Shown: piece after piece, positions 27,187 through 37,226 of the stretch
Numbering within the stretch: position 1 is the stretch's first letter
How the letters are laid out: each line of letters opens with the position of its first letter
Source: a bacterium
Lineage (GTDB): Bacteria; Zhuqueibacterota; Zhuqueibacteria; Zhuqueibacterales; Geothermadaptataceae
Direction of reading: 5' to 3'
Assembly (NCBI GenBank): GCA_024275575.1
Contig: JAJRYV010000102.1
Span: forward strand, 1 to 51,874
Length of the DNA stretch: 51,874 nucleotides
Translations under genes and position numbers: made by a program
The notes under the pieces: model-generated
What the model was told of the DNA's origin: nothing
Seen by the model: only the letters and a program-made list of their open reading frames with translations
Databases searched by the model: none

Positions 27187-28169
27187 TGCAGGCGCTAACC
27201 ATCATCGCAGCCGTCAATGATGCCCTGATGACGGAAATGCAAAACGACAAAAATATCGTCACTTTTGGTGAAGACGTCGGTGTCGAGGGTGGGGTTTTCC
27301 GTGCTACGGTCAATCTGCAAAAAAAATTCGGTGAAAGACGCTGCTTCGATTCTCCGCTGGCAGAAAACGCCATTGTCGGTACGGCGCTGGGCATGGCCAT
27401 GGGCGGGTTGCGGCCGGTTGTAGAAATTCAGTTCAGCGGTTTCGTCTATCCGGCATTTAACCAGATCATCACCCACGTTTCGCGCATGCGCAATCGCACC
27501 CGCGGCGCCCTGACCGCACCGATGGTCATCCGTATGCCTTACAGCGGCGGCATCCGCGCGCTGGAGCTGCATTCCGAAAGCATGGAAGCCTTGTTCGGCC
27601 ACATTCCTGGTATTAAAGTCGTCATTCCTTCCACCCCATACGATACCAAGGGATTGCTGATCTCGGCCATCCGCGATGAAGACCCGGTGATTTTCATGGA
27701 GCCGAAACGCCTGTACCGCGCTTTCAAACAGGAAGTGCCGGAGCAGGCTTACACCATTCCCATCGGCAGGGCCGGCATTGTGCAGCAAGGATCGCAACTG
27801 ACGCTGATTTCCTACGGTTCGCAAATGAAAGAAGCCAAAGAAGCAACAGCGCTTTTGCACAAAGACGGCATTTCCGCCGAACTCATCGACCTGCGCACGA
27901 TTTACCCCTACGACAAAGCGACTATTCTTGAATCGGTAAAAAAAACCGGGCGTTTGCTCGTGGTGCACGAGGGGCCGCAATCGTTCGGTGTGGCCGCAGA
28001 AATCATCGCCATGACGAGCAAAGATGCCTTCGAATATCTCGAAGCCCCGCCGACGAGATTGACCGGCGCCGATACCATTTTCCCCCTGCCCAGCGCTGAA
28101 CACCATTACATGATCCATACCGATCAAATCGTTAAAACGGCGAGACAAATAGTGCGCTATCAGCCGTAG
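27186..28169 (+). CDS. 2-oxoacid dehydrogenase E1 beta subunit
   Basis: 327 residues, normal for the family. GEDVGVEGGVFRATVNLQ, AENAIVGTALGMAMGG and RMRNRTRG are standard, and the C-terminal half has the transketolase C domain. The ATG overlaps the E1 alpha stop by one base (TGATG), showing translational coupling. It completes the alpha2beta2 decarboxylase. Confidence 0.92.
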   Translation: MQALTIIAAVNDALMTEMQNDKNIVTFGEDVGVEGGVFRATVNLQKKFGERRCFDSPLAENAIVGTALGMAMGGLRPVVEIQFSGFVYPAFNQIITHVSRMRNRTRGALTAPMVIRMPYSGGIRALELHSESMEALFGHIPGIKVVIPSTPYDTKGLLISAIRDEDPVIFMEPKRLYRAFKQEVPEQAYTIPIGRAGIVQQGSQLTLISYGSQMKEAKEATALLHKDGISAELIDLRTIYPYDKATILESVKKTGRLLVVHEGPQSFGVAAEIIAMTSKDAFEYLEAPPTRLTGADTIFPLPSAEHHYMIHTDQIVKTARQIVRYQP

Positions 28170-28175
28170 ATTGAT

Positions 28176-28208
28176 AAACCTGCCAGGTTTTAAAAACCTG
28201 GCAGGTTT
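28176..28208. repeat. Intergenic palindrome AACCTGCCAGGTT type
   Basis: AAACCTGCCAGGT and ACCTGGCAGGTTT form a 13-bp stem around a short A/T loop between the E1 beta and E2 genes. Since more genes follow in the same direction, it may be an intercistronic repeat of a known widespread type rather than a true terminator, although T-rich DNA follows. Confidence 0.6.
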
Positions 28209-28228
28209 AATTCAAAAAAGGAGAAAAT

Positions 28229-29509
28229 ATGATTTACGAGTTTAAATTTCCCGATATCGGGGAGGGCATTCACGAGGGCAGGATTTTAAAACTGACGCAT
28301 AAAAAAGGCGATAAAATTGAAGCCGGCGAGATCATCGCCGTGGTTGAGACCGACAAAGTCGTCGCCGATATTCCAGCGCCGAAAGACGGCATTCTGCAAA
28401 AATACGGTGCAGACGAGGGCGAAGAAATCACCGTTGGCGAAACCCTCGCCTATTTCGAAGTCGGAGAAAAAGTCGAGGTAAAAGAAACGGAGTTTATCGA
28501 GGAAGCCGGGTCGGTGGTCGGTGAGATCGAAGGCCCCGGCGAGACGGTCATGCCCGCCGGGGACGAAGGCCGCACCGATATCATCAAAGTGGACGCTACC
28601 GTTGACGGAATAAACCGAAAAGTTCTGGCAACGCCGGTTGCCCGGAAAATGGCGAGTGATCTCAATGTCGATATTTCACAAATTCAGGGCACTGGTGCAA
28701 ACGGTCGGGTGATGAAAGACGATATACTTTATCATGTGAAAACCGAGGGCACGTTGAAACCGGATATCGCGACGATCGATTCTCCATCACCTGTTGTACA
28801 AGCAGCGGCACCGACCAGTGAAAGCCGGACCATTGAGTTTTCCACGATGCGTAAAACCATTGCGGAAAACATGGAAAAGAGCCACGCCATCCCGGCATTT
28901 CTCATTCAGGATTTCACCACCATCGACGAGCTGGCAAACTACCGCAACAATCTGAAAGAAGAGCACGGGCAACGTATCAGTTTTCAGCCGTTTTTCATGA
29001 AAGCCATGGCGGCAGCGTTAAAAAGATTCCCAATTTTAAATGCGACTTTCGATCCGCAACGCAAGGAGACAGTGCTTTATAAAGACATCAATATCGGCAT
29101 CGCCGTGGATACGAACGACGGCCTGATGGTGCCGGTGATCAAAAAAGTACAGAGTAAATCGATTGTTGAGATCAACGATGAAATGATGGGACTGGTGGAA
29201 CGCGCCAAAAAACGTATGCTCAGGTTAGACGACCTGCGCGGCGGCACGATTTCGATAACCAACTACGGTTCCTTCGGCGGTGTTTACGGCCGGCCGATGA
29301 TTTTTGCACCGCAAGTGGCGATCGTTGGATTCGGGCGCATGCATAAAATACCGGTCGTCGGTAAAAATGATGAAATCGTCCCGGCGTTGACGCTGCCCGT
29401 TTCCATGACCTGCGATCACCGCGTCGTCGATGGCGCACCGGCGGCCTCTTTTCTGACCTATTTTCTCGCACTGCTTGGCAATATGCATAAATTGCTGATT
29501 ACGCTTTAA
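28229..29509 (+). CDS. Dihydrolipoamide acyltransferase (E2)
   Basis: 426 residues in the order lipoyl domain (about 1-78, with lipoyl Lys in VVETDKVVADIPAP), E3/E1-binding domain (about 130-170, VLATPVARKMASDLNVDIS) and catalytic domain with the C-terminal DHRVVDGAPAASFL active site. It transfers the acyl group to CoA. No E3 (dihydrolipoyl dehydrogenase) gene follows, so that subunit must come from elsewhere. A GGAG-type ribosome site lies before ATG. Confidence 0.92.
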   Translation: MIYEFKFPDIGEGIHEGRILKLTHKKGDKIEAGEIIAVVETDKVVADIPAPKDGILQKYGADEGEEITVGETLAYFEVGEKVEVKETEFIEEAGSVVGEIEGPGETVMPAGDEGRTDIIKVDATVDGINRKVLATPVARKMASDLNVDISQIQGTGANGRVMKDDILYHVKTEGTLKPDIATIDSPSPVVQAAAPTSESRTIEFSTMRKTIAENMEKSHAIPAFLIQDFTTIDELANYRNNLKEEHGQRISFQPFFMKAMAAALKRFPILNATFDPQRKETVLYKDINIGIAVDTNDGLMVPVIKKVQSKSIVEINDEMMGLVERAKKRMLRLDDLRGGTISITNYGSFGGVYGRPMIFAPQVAIVGFGRMHKIPVVGKNDEIVPALTLPVSMTCDHRVVDGAPAASFLTYFLALLGNMHKLLITL

Positions 29510-29547
29510 ACCGGAACACAATAATTTATTTTGGGAGTTGCAAATAA

Positions 29548-30417
29548 ATGAACAGACAGGCAATTCTGCTCAATATGCAAAAAAATGAAATCACCGAATA
29601 CAATGTTTACCTGAAATTGGCCTGCCTGACCAAAGATGAACACAATAGAAAAATCTTGCAGAGAATCGCCAAAGATGAATACGACCATTTCAAATTACTG
29701 GAGAAAATTACCGGCAAGGTCATCAAACCCAACCGGCTGAAAATTTTCTGGTACACGGCGATTGCGCATGTGCTGGGATTATCCTTTGGTTTGAAATTGA
29801 TGGAGCGCGGCGAAGACCTGGCCAATCAGGCTTACAAATCGTTGGCCGGCGAATTTGATCTGCTCGAACAACTGGCCTTAGACGAGCACCGCCACGAAAA
29901 AGAGCTGCTGGAAATTTTGCAGGAAGAAAGATTGGAATATGCCGGCGCCATGGTGCTGGGTTTAAACGATGCCCTGGTGGAACTCACCGGCGCTCTCGCA
30001 GGATTGACATTTGCTCTGCAAAACAGCGAGCTAGTGGCGCTCACCGGTTTGCTTACGGGTTTCGCCGCATCCCTGTCGATGGCGGCATCGGGATATCTCT
30101 CATCCAAAGAAAACGCCACGGATGAGGGCAGTGAAGAACCGCTGAAATCGGCGCTGTACACCGGAATTGCCTACATCATCACCGTGGCACTACTCATTGC
30201 ACCGTATTTTATCTTTGCCAATATTTTCGTCTCTTTCAGCGTTATGCTGACGACCGGCATATTGATCATTTTCGCCTATACATTTTATATCACCACCGCC
30301 AAAAGCCTCAACTTCCGGAGGCGATTCCTGGAAATGGTCATCATCTCGGTTTCGGTGGCGCTTCTCAGCTTTTTGGCAGGTTTGCTGATCAAACAATTCA
30401 TCGGGGTCGAGATTTAA
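29548..30417 (+). CDS. Ferritin-like domain fused to VIT1/CCC1-type membrane protein
   Basis: 289 residues. The first 130 are a four-helix ferritin-like domain with Glu and ExxH iron ligands (ITEYNVYLKL, KDEYDHFKLLEKITG, LDEHRHEKELLE). From about residue 140 a VIT1/CCC1 iron or manganese transporter domain follows (AGAMVLGLNDALVELTGALA, SMAASGYLSSK), with about five membrane helices. This arrangement resembles membrane-bound ferritin-like iron exporters (MbfA type). Its place after redox genes suggests removal of free iron during oxidative stress, which is inference. Confidence 0.85.
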   Translation: MNRQAILLNMQKNEITEYNVYLKLACLTKDEHNRKILQRIAKDEYDHFKLLEKITGKVIKPNRLKIFWYTAIAHVLGLSFGLKLMERGEDLANQAYKSLAGEFDLLEQLALDEHRHEKELLEILQEERLEYAGAMVLGLNDALVELTGALAGLTFALQNSELVALTGLLTGFAASLSMAASGYLSSKENATDEGSEEPLKSALYTGIAYIITVALLIAPYFIFANIFVSFSVMLTTGILIIFAYTFYITTAKSLNFRRRFLEMVIISVSVALLSFLAGLLIKQFIGVEI

Positions 30418-30431
30418 ATAAATACAAACCT

Positions 30432-31109
30432 ATGCTCAAAGTCCTTTATTGCGATAACCACCTGATTTTTATCAACAAACCGGGCGGCATGCTGTCACAG
30501 GCAGACCACACCGGCGATGCTGATGCGCTCAGTCTCGCAAAGGTCTGGATCAAGAAAAAATACAACAAACCGGGGGCGGTTTTTCTCGGTCTGGTGCATC
30601 GTCTCGATCGTCCGGCTTCAGGGGTGATGGTTTTTGCGCGCACCTCCAAAGCCGCCCGGCGTCTGGCACGGCAATTCAAAGAACGGTGCGTGGAAAAACG
30701 CTATCTCGCCATCGTGCACGGCTGCTGCCCGCAGGAAACCGAACTGGTAAATTTCCTGGCAAAAAGCAAAGAGCGTGTGACGATTGTTGAGCAAAAACAA
30801 ACCGGCGCGCAGCTCGCCCGCCTGAGTTATCGGCAAATCGCCTTTCGTGGCAACCTAAGCCTGCTGGATATCGAACTTGCAACCGGCCGCAAACATCAGA
30901 TTCGCGTGCAACTCGCCGCCAGCGGCCACCCACTACTCGGAGATTTTCGCTATGGCTCGCAAAAACCTTTCGATGGCCGCAACCTCGCCTTGCATTGCTA
31001 CAAGTTATCCGTCTTTCACCCTACCCGTGATGAAAAAGTCACCCTGACTGCACAGCCGGATGAAAACTGGGGCAGGCATTTTAAACGTGAGATTTCCGAT
31101 TTTTGCTGA
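30432..31109 (+). CDS. RluA-family pseudouridine synthase
   Basis: 225 residues, with the catalytic motif VHRLDRPASGV (Asp about residue 58) and the C-terminal LATGRKHQIRVQLAASGHP. No S4 domain precedes it, so it is the short RluA/TruC-like form. The target RNA is unknown. It starts 14 nt after the preceding gene and probably ends the transcript that began at the superoxide reductase. Confidence 0.88.
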   Translation: MLKVLYCDNHLIFINKPGGMLSQADHTGDADALSLAKVWIKKKYNKPGAVFLGLVHRLDRPASGVMVFARTSKAARRLARQFKERCVEKRYLAIVHGCCPQETELVNFLAKSKERVTIVEQKQTGAQLARLSYRQIAFRGNLSLLDIELATGRKHQIRVQLAASGHPLLGDFRYGSQKPFDGRNLALHCYKLSVFHPTRDEKVTLTAQPDENWGRHFKREISDFC

Positions 31110-31425
31110 AAATGAGCGCTTGCTGTTAGTGGAAATACACACTTGTTTGAGGCGAATAAAAATGAATTTTACTTCATCGTTGCTGAGAAACGCAATTACT
31201 TCATCGAACTTCGTTTCGTCTAAAACCCTGCCGCTTTTGGACGGGGTGATGCGCTGACTACAAACTGTCAGGCTCTTGCAAAACAGTTACTCATAGTTTA
31301 AGCAGCTACTTTCTCTCTGCACCACTACGACTCAGCGAGAATAATAAATTCCAAGGTCGGTTCATCAGTATTACGGAGCCAAAGTTTTAATCATTAAAAC
31401 AAATCCAAACATAAAAGGAAATGGA
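31110..31425. other. Intergenic stretch without a gene
   Basis: I see no coding frame with a ribosome site, no terminator with a clear T-run and no repeat here. Confidence 0.5.
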
Positions 31426-33672
31426 ATGATATCGCTTAATTTCATGCTTGACAGTTTTCACAGCATCAGTTTAATTTTTCTGGCATTCAGCGCGATTTCA
31501 GGCTGTGTGGCGCAGGAAAATGAAGGGCGATCAGCATCGCACCGAATCGCTGGTTTTATTGCACAGCAAAAAGCAGCCGGGAAAATACCCAACCGCCTCA
31601 TTCATGAGCACAGCCCCTACTTGCTGCAGCACGCGTTCAATCCCGTTGATTGGTATCCCTGGGGAGATGAGGCTTTTCAGGTTGCGCGCGAAACCGGCAA
31701 GCCGATTTTTCTCTCCATCGGTTATGCCACCTGTCATTGGTGCCATGTGATGGAGCACGAATCCTTTGAAAACGAAAGCATCGCCAAATATCTCAACGAT
31801 AATTTTATCGCAATAAAAGTCGACCGTGAGGAGCGCCCGGATGTCGACGCTGTTTACATGGCCGCGACACAGGCGATGACCGGCAGCGGCGGTTGGCCGA
31901 TGAGCATTTTTCTCACACACGAGCTCAAACCGTTTTATTGTGGCACCTATTTCCCACCCAAACCGCGTTACGGCCGCCCCGGATTCCGGCAGCTGCTCGA
32001 GGGCATTCTGCGGGTATGGAACGAAGATGACGAAAAAATTCTGCAATCGGCGCAGCAACTGACGCAGGCGTTGCAGGCGACGACACCGGCTGCACCAGAA
32101 GCGACCCTCGATATGAACTGGCTGGAGCAGGCCTGTCGCCAGTTTTCGCAAAGCTATGATTCTACTTTGGGCGGCTTCGGCCCGGCGCCGAAATTCCCCC
32201 GGCCGGTCATCTTCAATTTTCTCTTTCGCTATGCTGAACGTATGAATAAAAAAAATGCCCGCCAAATGGCGCTGTTGACCTTGCAGAAAATGGCAGAAGG
32301 CGCTCTGCGTGATCATCTTGGCGGCGGCTTCCATCGCTATTCTGTAGACCCGCAATGGCGCGTTTCCCATTTTGAAAAAATGCTCTACGATCAGGCGCAA
32401 CTCGCTATTTCATATCTCGAAGCCGGGCAGATTTCCAACTCGGATTTTTTTACCGTCGTCGCAGAGGATATTTTCACCTATGTTTTGCGCGATATGACCG
32501 GGCCGGCCGGTGGATTTTATTCCGCCGAAGACGCCGACAGCCCCCTGCCGGAGAACCCGCACGAGAAAGCCGAGGGGGCATTTTATCTCTGGGAAAAAGC
32601 TGAAATCGACAAGATCCTTGGAGGAAAAGAGGCCACGATTTTTTGTGACTATTACTGCATCAGCGAGCAGGGCAACACGATTTCAGATCCACAGGCAGAA
32701 TTTGGCTCAAAAAATGTTCTCTATCAAACGAAAAAAACCGACCCGGAAATAGCCGCGCAACTGGCGGTGATGCGGGAAAAACTGCTCTCCGTACGCAGCG
32801 AACGCCCTCGCCCACTGCTCGATGATAAAATCATCACTTCATGGAACGGTTTGATGATCAGCGCCTTTGCCAAAGGCTATCAGGTTTTGCAGCAAGCGGA
32901 ATATTTGCAGGCGGCGCAACGCGCAGCAGCTTTTTTAAAATCTACCCATTTCGATGCGAAAAACGGCGTTCTTCTGCGCCGTTCACGCGCCGGGCAAGCC
33001 GGGCTCACAGCGCATCTGGCAGATTATGCTTTTTATGTGCAAGGATTGATCGATCTCTACGAAACTTCTTTCGATATCGAATGGTTAAAATTTGCCGTCG
33101 AACTCACTGAAAAACAGATGACCCTTTTTGCCGATGAAAAAGGTGGCTTTTACGACACCTCGGGGCACGACAAAAACATCATCATACGCTTGAAAGAACT
33201 CTATGACGGTGCCGAACCGGCTGGTAATTCCATTGCTGTGCTCAATTTATTGCGTCTCGCTGAAATGACCGGCCGCGAAGACTGGCGTGAATTTGCTGAA
33301 AAAAGTTTAAAACAGGCCGCTCCGGTGCTGGAACGCAACCCGGTCGCATTTCCGCAAATGATGGTGGCGCTCAATTTTATCTCGGCGAAAACACAACAGG
33401 TGGTCATCGCCGCAGCCCCGGGAGATGCTGAAGGTGTGGCAAAAATACGACAGGTACTCGCCGAAAATTTCAACGGCAACCGTGTCCTGCTCTTCGCCGA
33501 TGCCGCTGCCGGGCAAAAATACCTCGCAGAAAAGTTGCCCTTTCTGCGCAGCCTCGCCCCTGTCGCAGGCAAAGCCACGGTCTTCCTCTGCGAAAACTAT
33601 ATCTGTAACCTGCCGACAAACGATATCGCTGTGTTGGAAAAACAGCTCGCAATGGGGTCAGGGAAAATGTAG
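31426..33672 (+). CDS. DUF255 thioredoxin-domain lipoprotein (YyaL/SSP411 family)
   Basis: 748 residues. The N-terminus has a hydrophobic stretch ending in the lipobox-like AISGC, so the protein is probably a lipoprotein; most family members are cytoplasmic and lack this. The DUF255 domain follows, with [18 protein letters not shown] and the thioredoxin-type site [14 protein letters not shown]. The remainder is an (alpha/alpha)6 barrel like N-acylglucosamine 2-epimerase. The biochemical function is not established. AAAGGAAA-type sequence precedes ATG. Confidence 0.85.
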   Translation: MISLNFMLDSFHSISLIFLAFSAISGCVAQENEGRSASHRIAGFIAQQKAAGKIPNRLIHEHSPYLLQHAFNPVDWYPWGDEAFQVARETGKPIFLSIGYATCHWCHVMEHESFENESIAKYLNDNFIAIKVDREERPDVDAVYMAATQAMTGSGGWPMSIFLTHELKPFYCGTYFPPKPRYGRPGFRQLLEGILRVWNEDDEKILQSAQQLTQALQATTPAAPEATLDMNWLEQACRQFSQSYDSTLGGFGPAPKFPRPVIFNFLFRYAERMNKKNARQMALLTLQKMAEGALRDHLGGGFHRYSVDPQWRVSHFEKMLYDQAQLAISYLEAGQISNSDFFTVVAEDIFTYVLRDMTGPAGGFYSAEDADSPLPENPHEKAEGAFYLWEKAEIDKILGGKEATIFCDYYCISEQGNTISDPQAEFGSKNVLYQTKKTDPEIAAQLAVMREKLLSVRSERPRPLLDDKIITSWNGLMISAFAKGYQVLQQAEYLQAAQRAAAFLKSTHFDAKNGVLLRRSRAGQAGLTAHLADYAFYVQGLIDLYETSFDIEWLKFAVELTEKQMTLFADEKGGFYDTSGHDKNIIIRLKELYDGAEPAGNSIAVLNLLRLAEMTGREDWREFAEKSLKQAAPVLERNPVAFPQMMVALNFISAKTQQVVIAAAPGDAEGVAKIRQVLAENFNGNRVLLFADAAAGQKYLAEKLPFLRSLAPVAGKATVFLCENYICNLPTNDIAVLEKQLAMGSGKM

Positions 33673-33817
33673 CTATTTCATTGTACGATAAATATCCGTG
33701 GCTAAAATAATCTGCGGTTCGATAGTGAACACCCCCCTATTCTTTATTTTCAAAAACGGTTTAGTAAGCGGCAGTGCAGTGTTTAAAACACAAAAGAAAA
33801 TTTGTGATCAGAACATC

Positions 33818-35251
33818 TCAAATCCCTGCCACAATACGCCAAATCTGGGCGATAAAAAAGCATAAAACCAAGCCCATGACAACGGGGAGAAGCGAAGCAA
33901 ATACAGTCCATTTCACACTGTTTGTTTCTTTATAAATCGTATAAATTGTGGTCGAACAAGGATTATGCACCAAACTAAATATCATCAAATTTACCGCCAT
34001 TAATGTATCCCAGCCCGCAGCGTTAAAAAGGGCAGCATAAGCTGATTCATCGGTTAATTCAAACATCACACCTGCTCCCTCGCCAACTCCCGTCAAATTT
34101 AAGTTGAGAACCGTCAGCATCAGGATTGTCGGCACGACGATCTCGTTGGCCGGAATAGCAATGATGTAGGCTAACAAAATCACCCCGTTGAGACCGATCA
34201 GAAGTGCAAATGGGTCAAAAAAATAAATTAAGTGGTCGGCGATGCTGGTTGATCCTATCTGAATATTTGAGGTGAGCCAGATAAAAGCGCCGGCGGGAAT
34301 GGCAAAAATGACAGCGCGCCACAAGACAAAGATCGTCCGGTCGATGAGCGATGTGTACATGGTTTTCCAGAATCGGGGCGGCCGATAGGGCGGTAGTTCC
34401 AGGCTGAAAGTAGAAGGTTCACCACGTAAAACTGTCCGCGATAGCAGCCAGGATGAAATAAATGTCAGCGCAATGCCGAGCAAGACAACCGCAACGACGG
34501 CGCCTGTTGCGGCAATGCCGCCGAACTGCTGCGGCACAAGCACGCCAATAAATAAACTGGCAATTAAAATCTGTGTTGGCCAGCGACCGTTGCACAAAGC
34601 AAAATTATTAGTAATAATGGCGATAAGTCTTTCCCGCGGGCTATCAATTATGCGTGCCGCAACGACGCCGGCAGCGTTGCAGCCAAAACCCATGCTCATG
34701 GTCAGCGCTTGTTTACCATGGGCGCCGGCTTTGCGAAACATCTTATCGAGATTAAAGGCAACTCGCGGCAAATAACCAAAATCCTCCAGCAAAGTGAAAA
34801 GCGGAAAAAAAATGGCCATCGGCGGCAACATGACGGAAATGACCCAAGCTGCAGCCAGGTAAATTCCATCGAAAAGCAAACCACTTAACCACCAGGGCAT
34901 GCTTATTTGGGCTGCAAAACCTTTCAAAACCGGATGAAGATTATCAATCAACAAAGTAGCCAGCATGCCTGAGGGGACATTGGCGCCGGAGATGGTAATC
35001 CAGAAGACGACGGCAAGCAAGATAATCATGAGGGGATAACCCGTCCAGCGGTTGGTAATAATATTATCGAGGGTTTTATCCCAATTGAATTTTCTTGTGC
35101 TCTCATCTTTCCCGACCGATTTATTGGCAATACTTGCGGCGTCTTCATAAATGGAATTGATCAGATGATCATGAAAATTTTCCCCGGCTTCCCACCGTAA
35201 GGATTGAGCCAGTTCCAATAAATTTTTATCTATGTCTTGTGGTTTATTCAT
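33818..35251 (-). CDS. feoB: FeoB membrane (permease) part
   Basis: 477 residues covering the helical linker (LLELAQSLRWEAGENFHDHL) and the two Gate-type membrane domains of FeoB, including MSMGFGCNAAGVVAARI and PCSTTIYTIYKETNSVKW. The GTPase domain is encoded upstream in the same reading frame, separated by TAG (35258-35260) and two codons before this ATG. So this is either a naturally split FeoB or the second half of an interrupted gene. The break falls at a domain boundary and has AGGG 5 nt before ATG, which favours a working separate start. Confidence 0.85.
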   Translation of the reverse strand: MNKPQDIDKNLLELAQSLRWEAGENFHDHLINSIYEDAASIANKSVGKDESTRKFNWDKTLDNIITNRWTGYPLMIILLAVVFWITISGANVPSGMLATLLIDNLHPVLKGFAAQISMPWWLSGLLFDGIYLAAAWVISVMLPPMAIFFPLFTLLEDFGYLPRVAFNLDKMFRKAGAHGKQALTMSMGFGCNAAGVVAARIIDSPRERLIAIITNNFALCNGRWPTQILIASLFIGVLVPQQFGGIAATGAVVAVVLLGIALTFISSWLLSRTVLRGEPSTFSLELPPYRPPRFWKTMYTSLIDRTIFVLWRAVIFAIPAGAFIWLTSNIQIGSTSIADHLIYFFDPFALLIGLNGVILLAYIIAIPANEIVVPTILMLTVLNLNLTGVGEGAGVMFELTDESAYAALFNAAGWDTLMAVNLMIFSLVHNPCSTTIYTIYKETNSVKWTVFASLLPVVMGLVLCFFIAQIWRIVAGI

Positions 35252-35257
35252 AATGCC

Positions 35258-36034
35258 CTATGCTTCTGTTTCCAATTTTCCCAATGTCCCATTTTCAACA
35301 GCGTCGATGACTTCTTTATCGCCCTCAAGCAAACGCAACGCGATCCACCTGGCATTTGAAATATCCGGGAATTGCTCCTGAATTGCCGGAATCAGTTTAC
35401 CTAAGGCGCGTTTTAAAAACGGGGAGTTTGTTTTTATCTGCCGCGGTTTGCATTGATATTCTCCGGTTGCAACATCTTTTAACCTTTGCAGCAGTTCCTG
35501 CATCCCTAATCCATAGCGAGCCGTCGTCGCCACAACCGGAATGCCGAGCTCCCTGGCAAGCTGGCGCTCGTCAATCGTTATGCCGTGCCTTTTAGCTTCA
35601 TCAATAAGATTGAGACATAAAACGGCTCTGTCGGTGATTTCGAGGATTTGCAAGGTGAGATTCAGATTTCTTTCCAGACGGGAGGCGTCAGCGACGATGA
35701 GCGTGACGTCCGGTTTTCCAAAGAGAATGAAATTGCGGGCAATCTCTTCATCAGTGCTCGCCGACAACAAAGAATAGGTGCCCGGCAGGTCGATAATTTT
35801 GTATTTTTTGCCGGCGAAACTGTAGCTGCCTTAGGCCCGGGAAACGGTTTTCCCAGGCCAGTTGCCTGTGTGCTGACGCAATCCGGTCAAGTGGTTGAAA
35901 ACTGTGCTTTTGCCGGTATTGGGATTTCCGGCCAATGCGACAACATAATCCCACGAGGACATATCAAGACCGAGTTTTTTCAGGTTGTTATCAGCGTGCA
36001 CCGCACAGTCCGTACATTTATTTTCTGCCATCAT
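35258..36034 (-). pseudogene. feoB: FeoB GTPase part with in-frame TAA
   Basis: ATG at 36034 has GGAG upstream. The P-loop GNPNTGKST and switch I ([13 protein letters not shown]) come first, then TAA at 35831-35833. The same frame continues [20 protein letters not shown] with the G3 Asp, then the G4-like NLIDEA, so nothing else is lost. FeoB relatives read VRAEG at the interruption, so GAA to TAA is the simplest event. Translation of only 67 residues would leave the permease without its GTPase. The start overlaps the regulator gene by 17 nt, showing coupling. Confidence 0.85.
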
Positions 36035-37058
36035 TCGTGTTCTCCAATTTGCGGATGTGAATATAATTGGCTTGCTCGGAACGAATGGCGATCAATGCAC
36101 CACGTATATCATAAGCCACAGGGTCTCCGCCGGCACTTCTCATTTCTGCAGTAATCCGTGTTCCGGGAATGACGCCCAGGTCCATAATCCTTTGTCTTTG
36201 CAAACCGCGGCAGGCACGGGATATTTGGGTGACAACCCCGCTTTCGCCGATAGCGAGATTCGTCAGTCTATCATCCGTTTCCTGATATTCTTCTTTTTGA
36301 GTGAGATCTGCAACCGTGACATTGGCGGCAGCTATGGGTGAAATTTGAATTTTTTGCCGGTTAGCCGACAAAGTGATATTTTCCGGAGAGCGATTGACAA
36401 CCTGAATCTTCATCCCTGGGTGAAGCCCGGCTCCGATGAGCTCTGAAAATATTTCATCCGGTTCGTCTTCCAGGTGAATAATTTGTGCAAAATTATTAAT
36501 GGATAAATCGGCAAGCGACATACCCGATTTCGGCGGGATTTCACCTTTGATTGTGGGAATCGGATCGCCGTGCGGATCGTATGATGGGTTGCCCATTTGC
36601 AAAGCAAGCATTTCCGCCTGATCTTTGGAGGTGAAATGCTCCTGTTCCTCCGCCCTTAAATGCCACTCTACTTCAGTGAAACCGGTTTTATCGGCAAAGT
36701 ATAATTCCCATAAGCGGTGAATTCGAATAATTTGCAAAGCATAAGAAATACCAGCCTGAGTTAACTGAAAGTTATTATTTTGCGTTTGAATCAGTTTCAG
36801 TGTCTCGAGTTTTACCAGTAATCTGGCCGCCTTATTTCTGTTTATATTCAACGAACCGCTTATACTTTCAATAGATGCGCTTGTATTGTGGTATTTTCGA
36901 TCGAATAAATGCTTCAGCGCATCTTCGATGTAAATGCGTTCCGACAGCTCTTTGCCCCGGGCCACACGGTTTAAATATGTCCGGCCGCGCCAGAGAAACA
37001 AAGTGACAAGACCTGTTATGACGAGCCCGTAAAAGAGTGCAATGAGAGGATCAACCAT
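36018..37058 (-). CDS. Membrane-anchored DtxR-type regulator with FeoA domains
   Basis: 346 residues in an unusual order: a hydrophobic helix (about 5-24), a DtxR/MntR-like winged helix (about 44-105, [21 protein letters not shown]), the dimerisation/metal region with [10 protein letters not shown] and [11 protein letters not shown], then two SH3-like FeoA-type domains (about 205-258 and 270-340, [28 protein letters not shown]). DtxR proteins repress iron or manganese genes; FeoA binds FeoB. It overlaps feoB and would couple metal sensing to the transporter at the membrane, which is inference. A membrane-bound repressor must reach DNA from the membrane. Confidence 0.8.
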   Translation of the reverse strand: MVDPLIALFYGLVITGLVTLFLWRGRTYLNRVARGKELSERIYIEDALKHLFDRKYHNTSASIESISGSLNINRNKAARLLVKLETLKLIQTQNNNFQLTQAGISYALQIIRIHRLWELYFADKTGFTEVEWHLRAEEQEHFTSKDQAEMLALQMGNPSYDPHGDPIPTIKGEIPPKSGMSLADLSINNFAQIIHLEDEPDEIFSELIGAGLHPGMKIQVVNRSPENITLSANRQKIQISPIAAANVTVADLTQKEEYQETDDRLTNLAIGESGVVTQISRACRGLQRQRIMDLGVIPGTRITAEMRSAGGDPVAYDIRGALIAIRSEQANYIHIRKLENTNDGRK

Positions 37059-37226
37059 ATTTATCTTCTGTATTAAATTTTATTTGAGATGTGTGTAATA
37101 TAGTTTTTCTAATATCTTTATTATGTTATTCAGGCACAAGAGAAATTTCAGGAACTATTTGGGGGTTAAAGATAACAGGACATAAACGATATCTGTTTAT
37201 CTGATATTCCATATTGTTTTTTCGAC

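Noticed and set aside
6036-35833. Alternative genetic code with TAA/TAG read as Glu
   Set aside because: Many genes in the window end normally at TAA or TAG with the next gene starting just after (for example TAG at 8643 and TAA at 29507), so these codons stop translation.
37180-37225. Palindrome ATAAAC-GATATCT-GTTTAT after the DAHP synthase gene
   Set aside because: Only 6-bp arms, AT-rich, no clear T-run for a terminator on the correct strand; could be chance.
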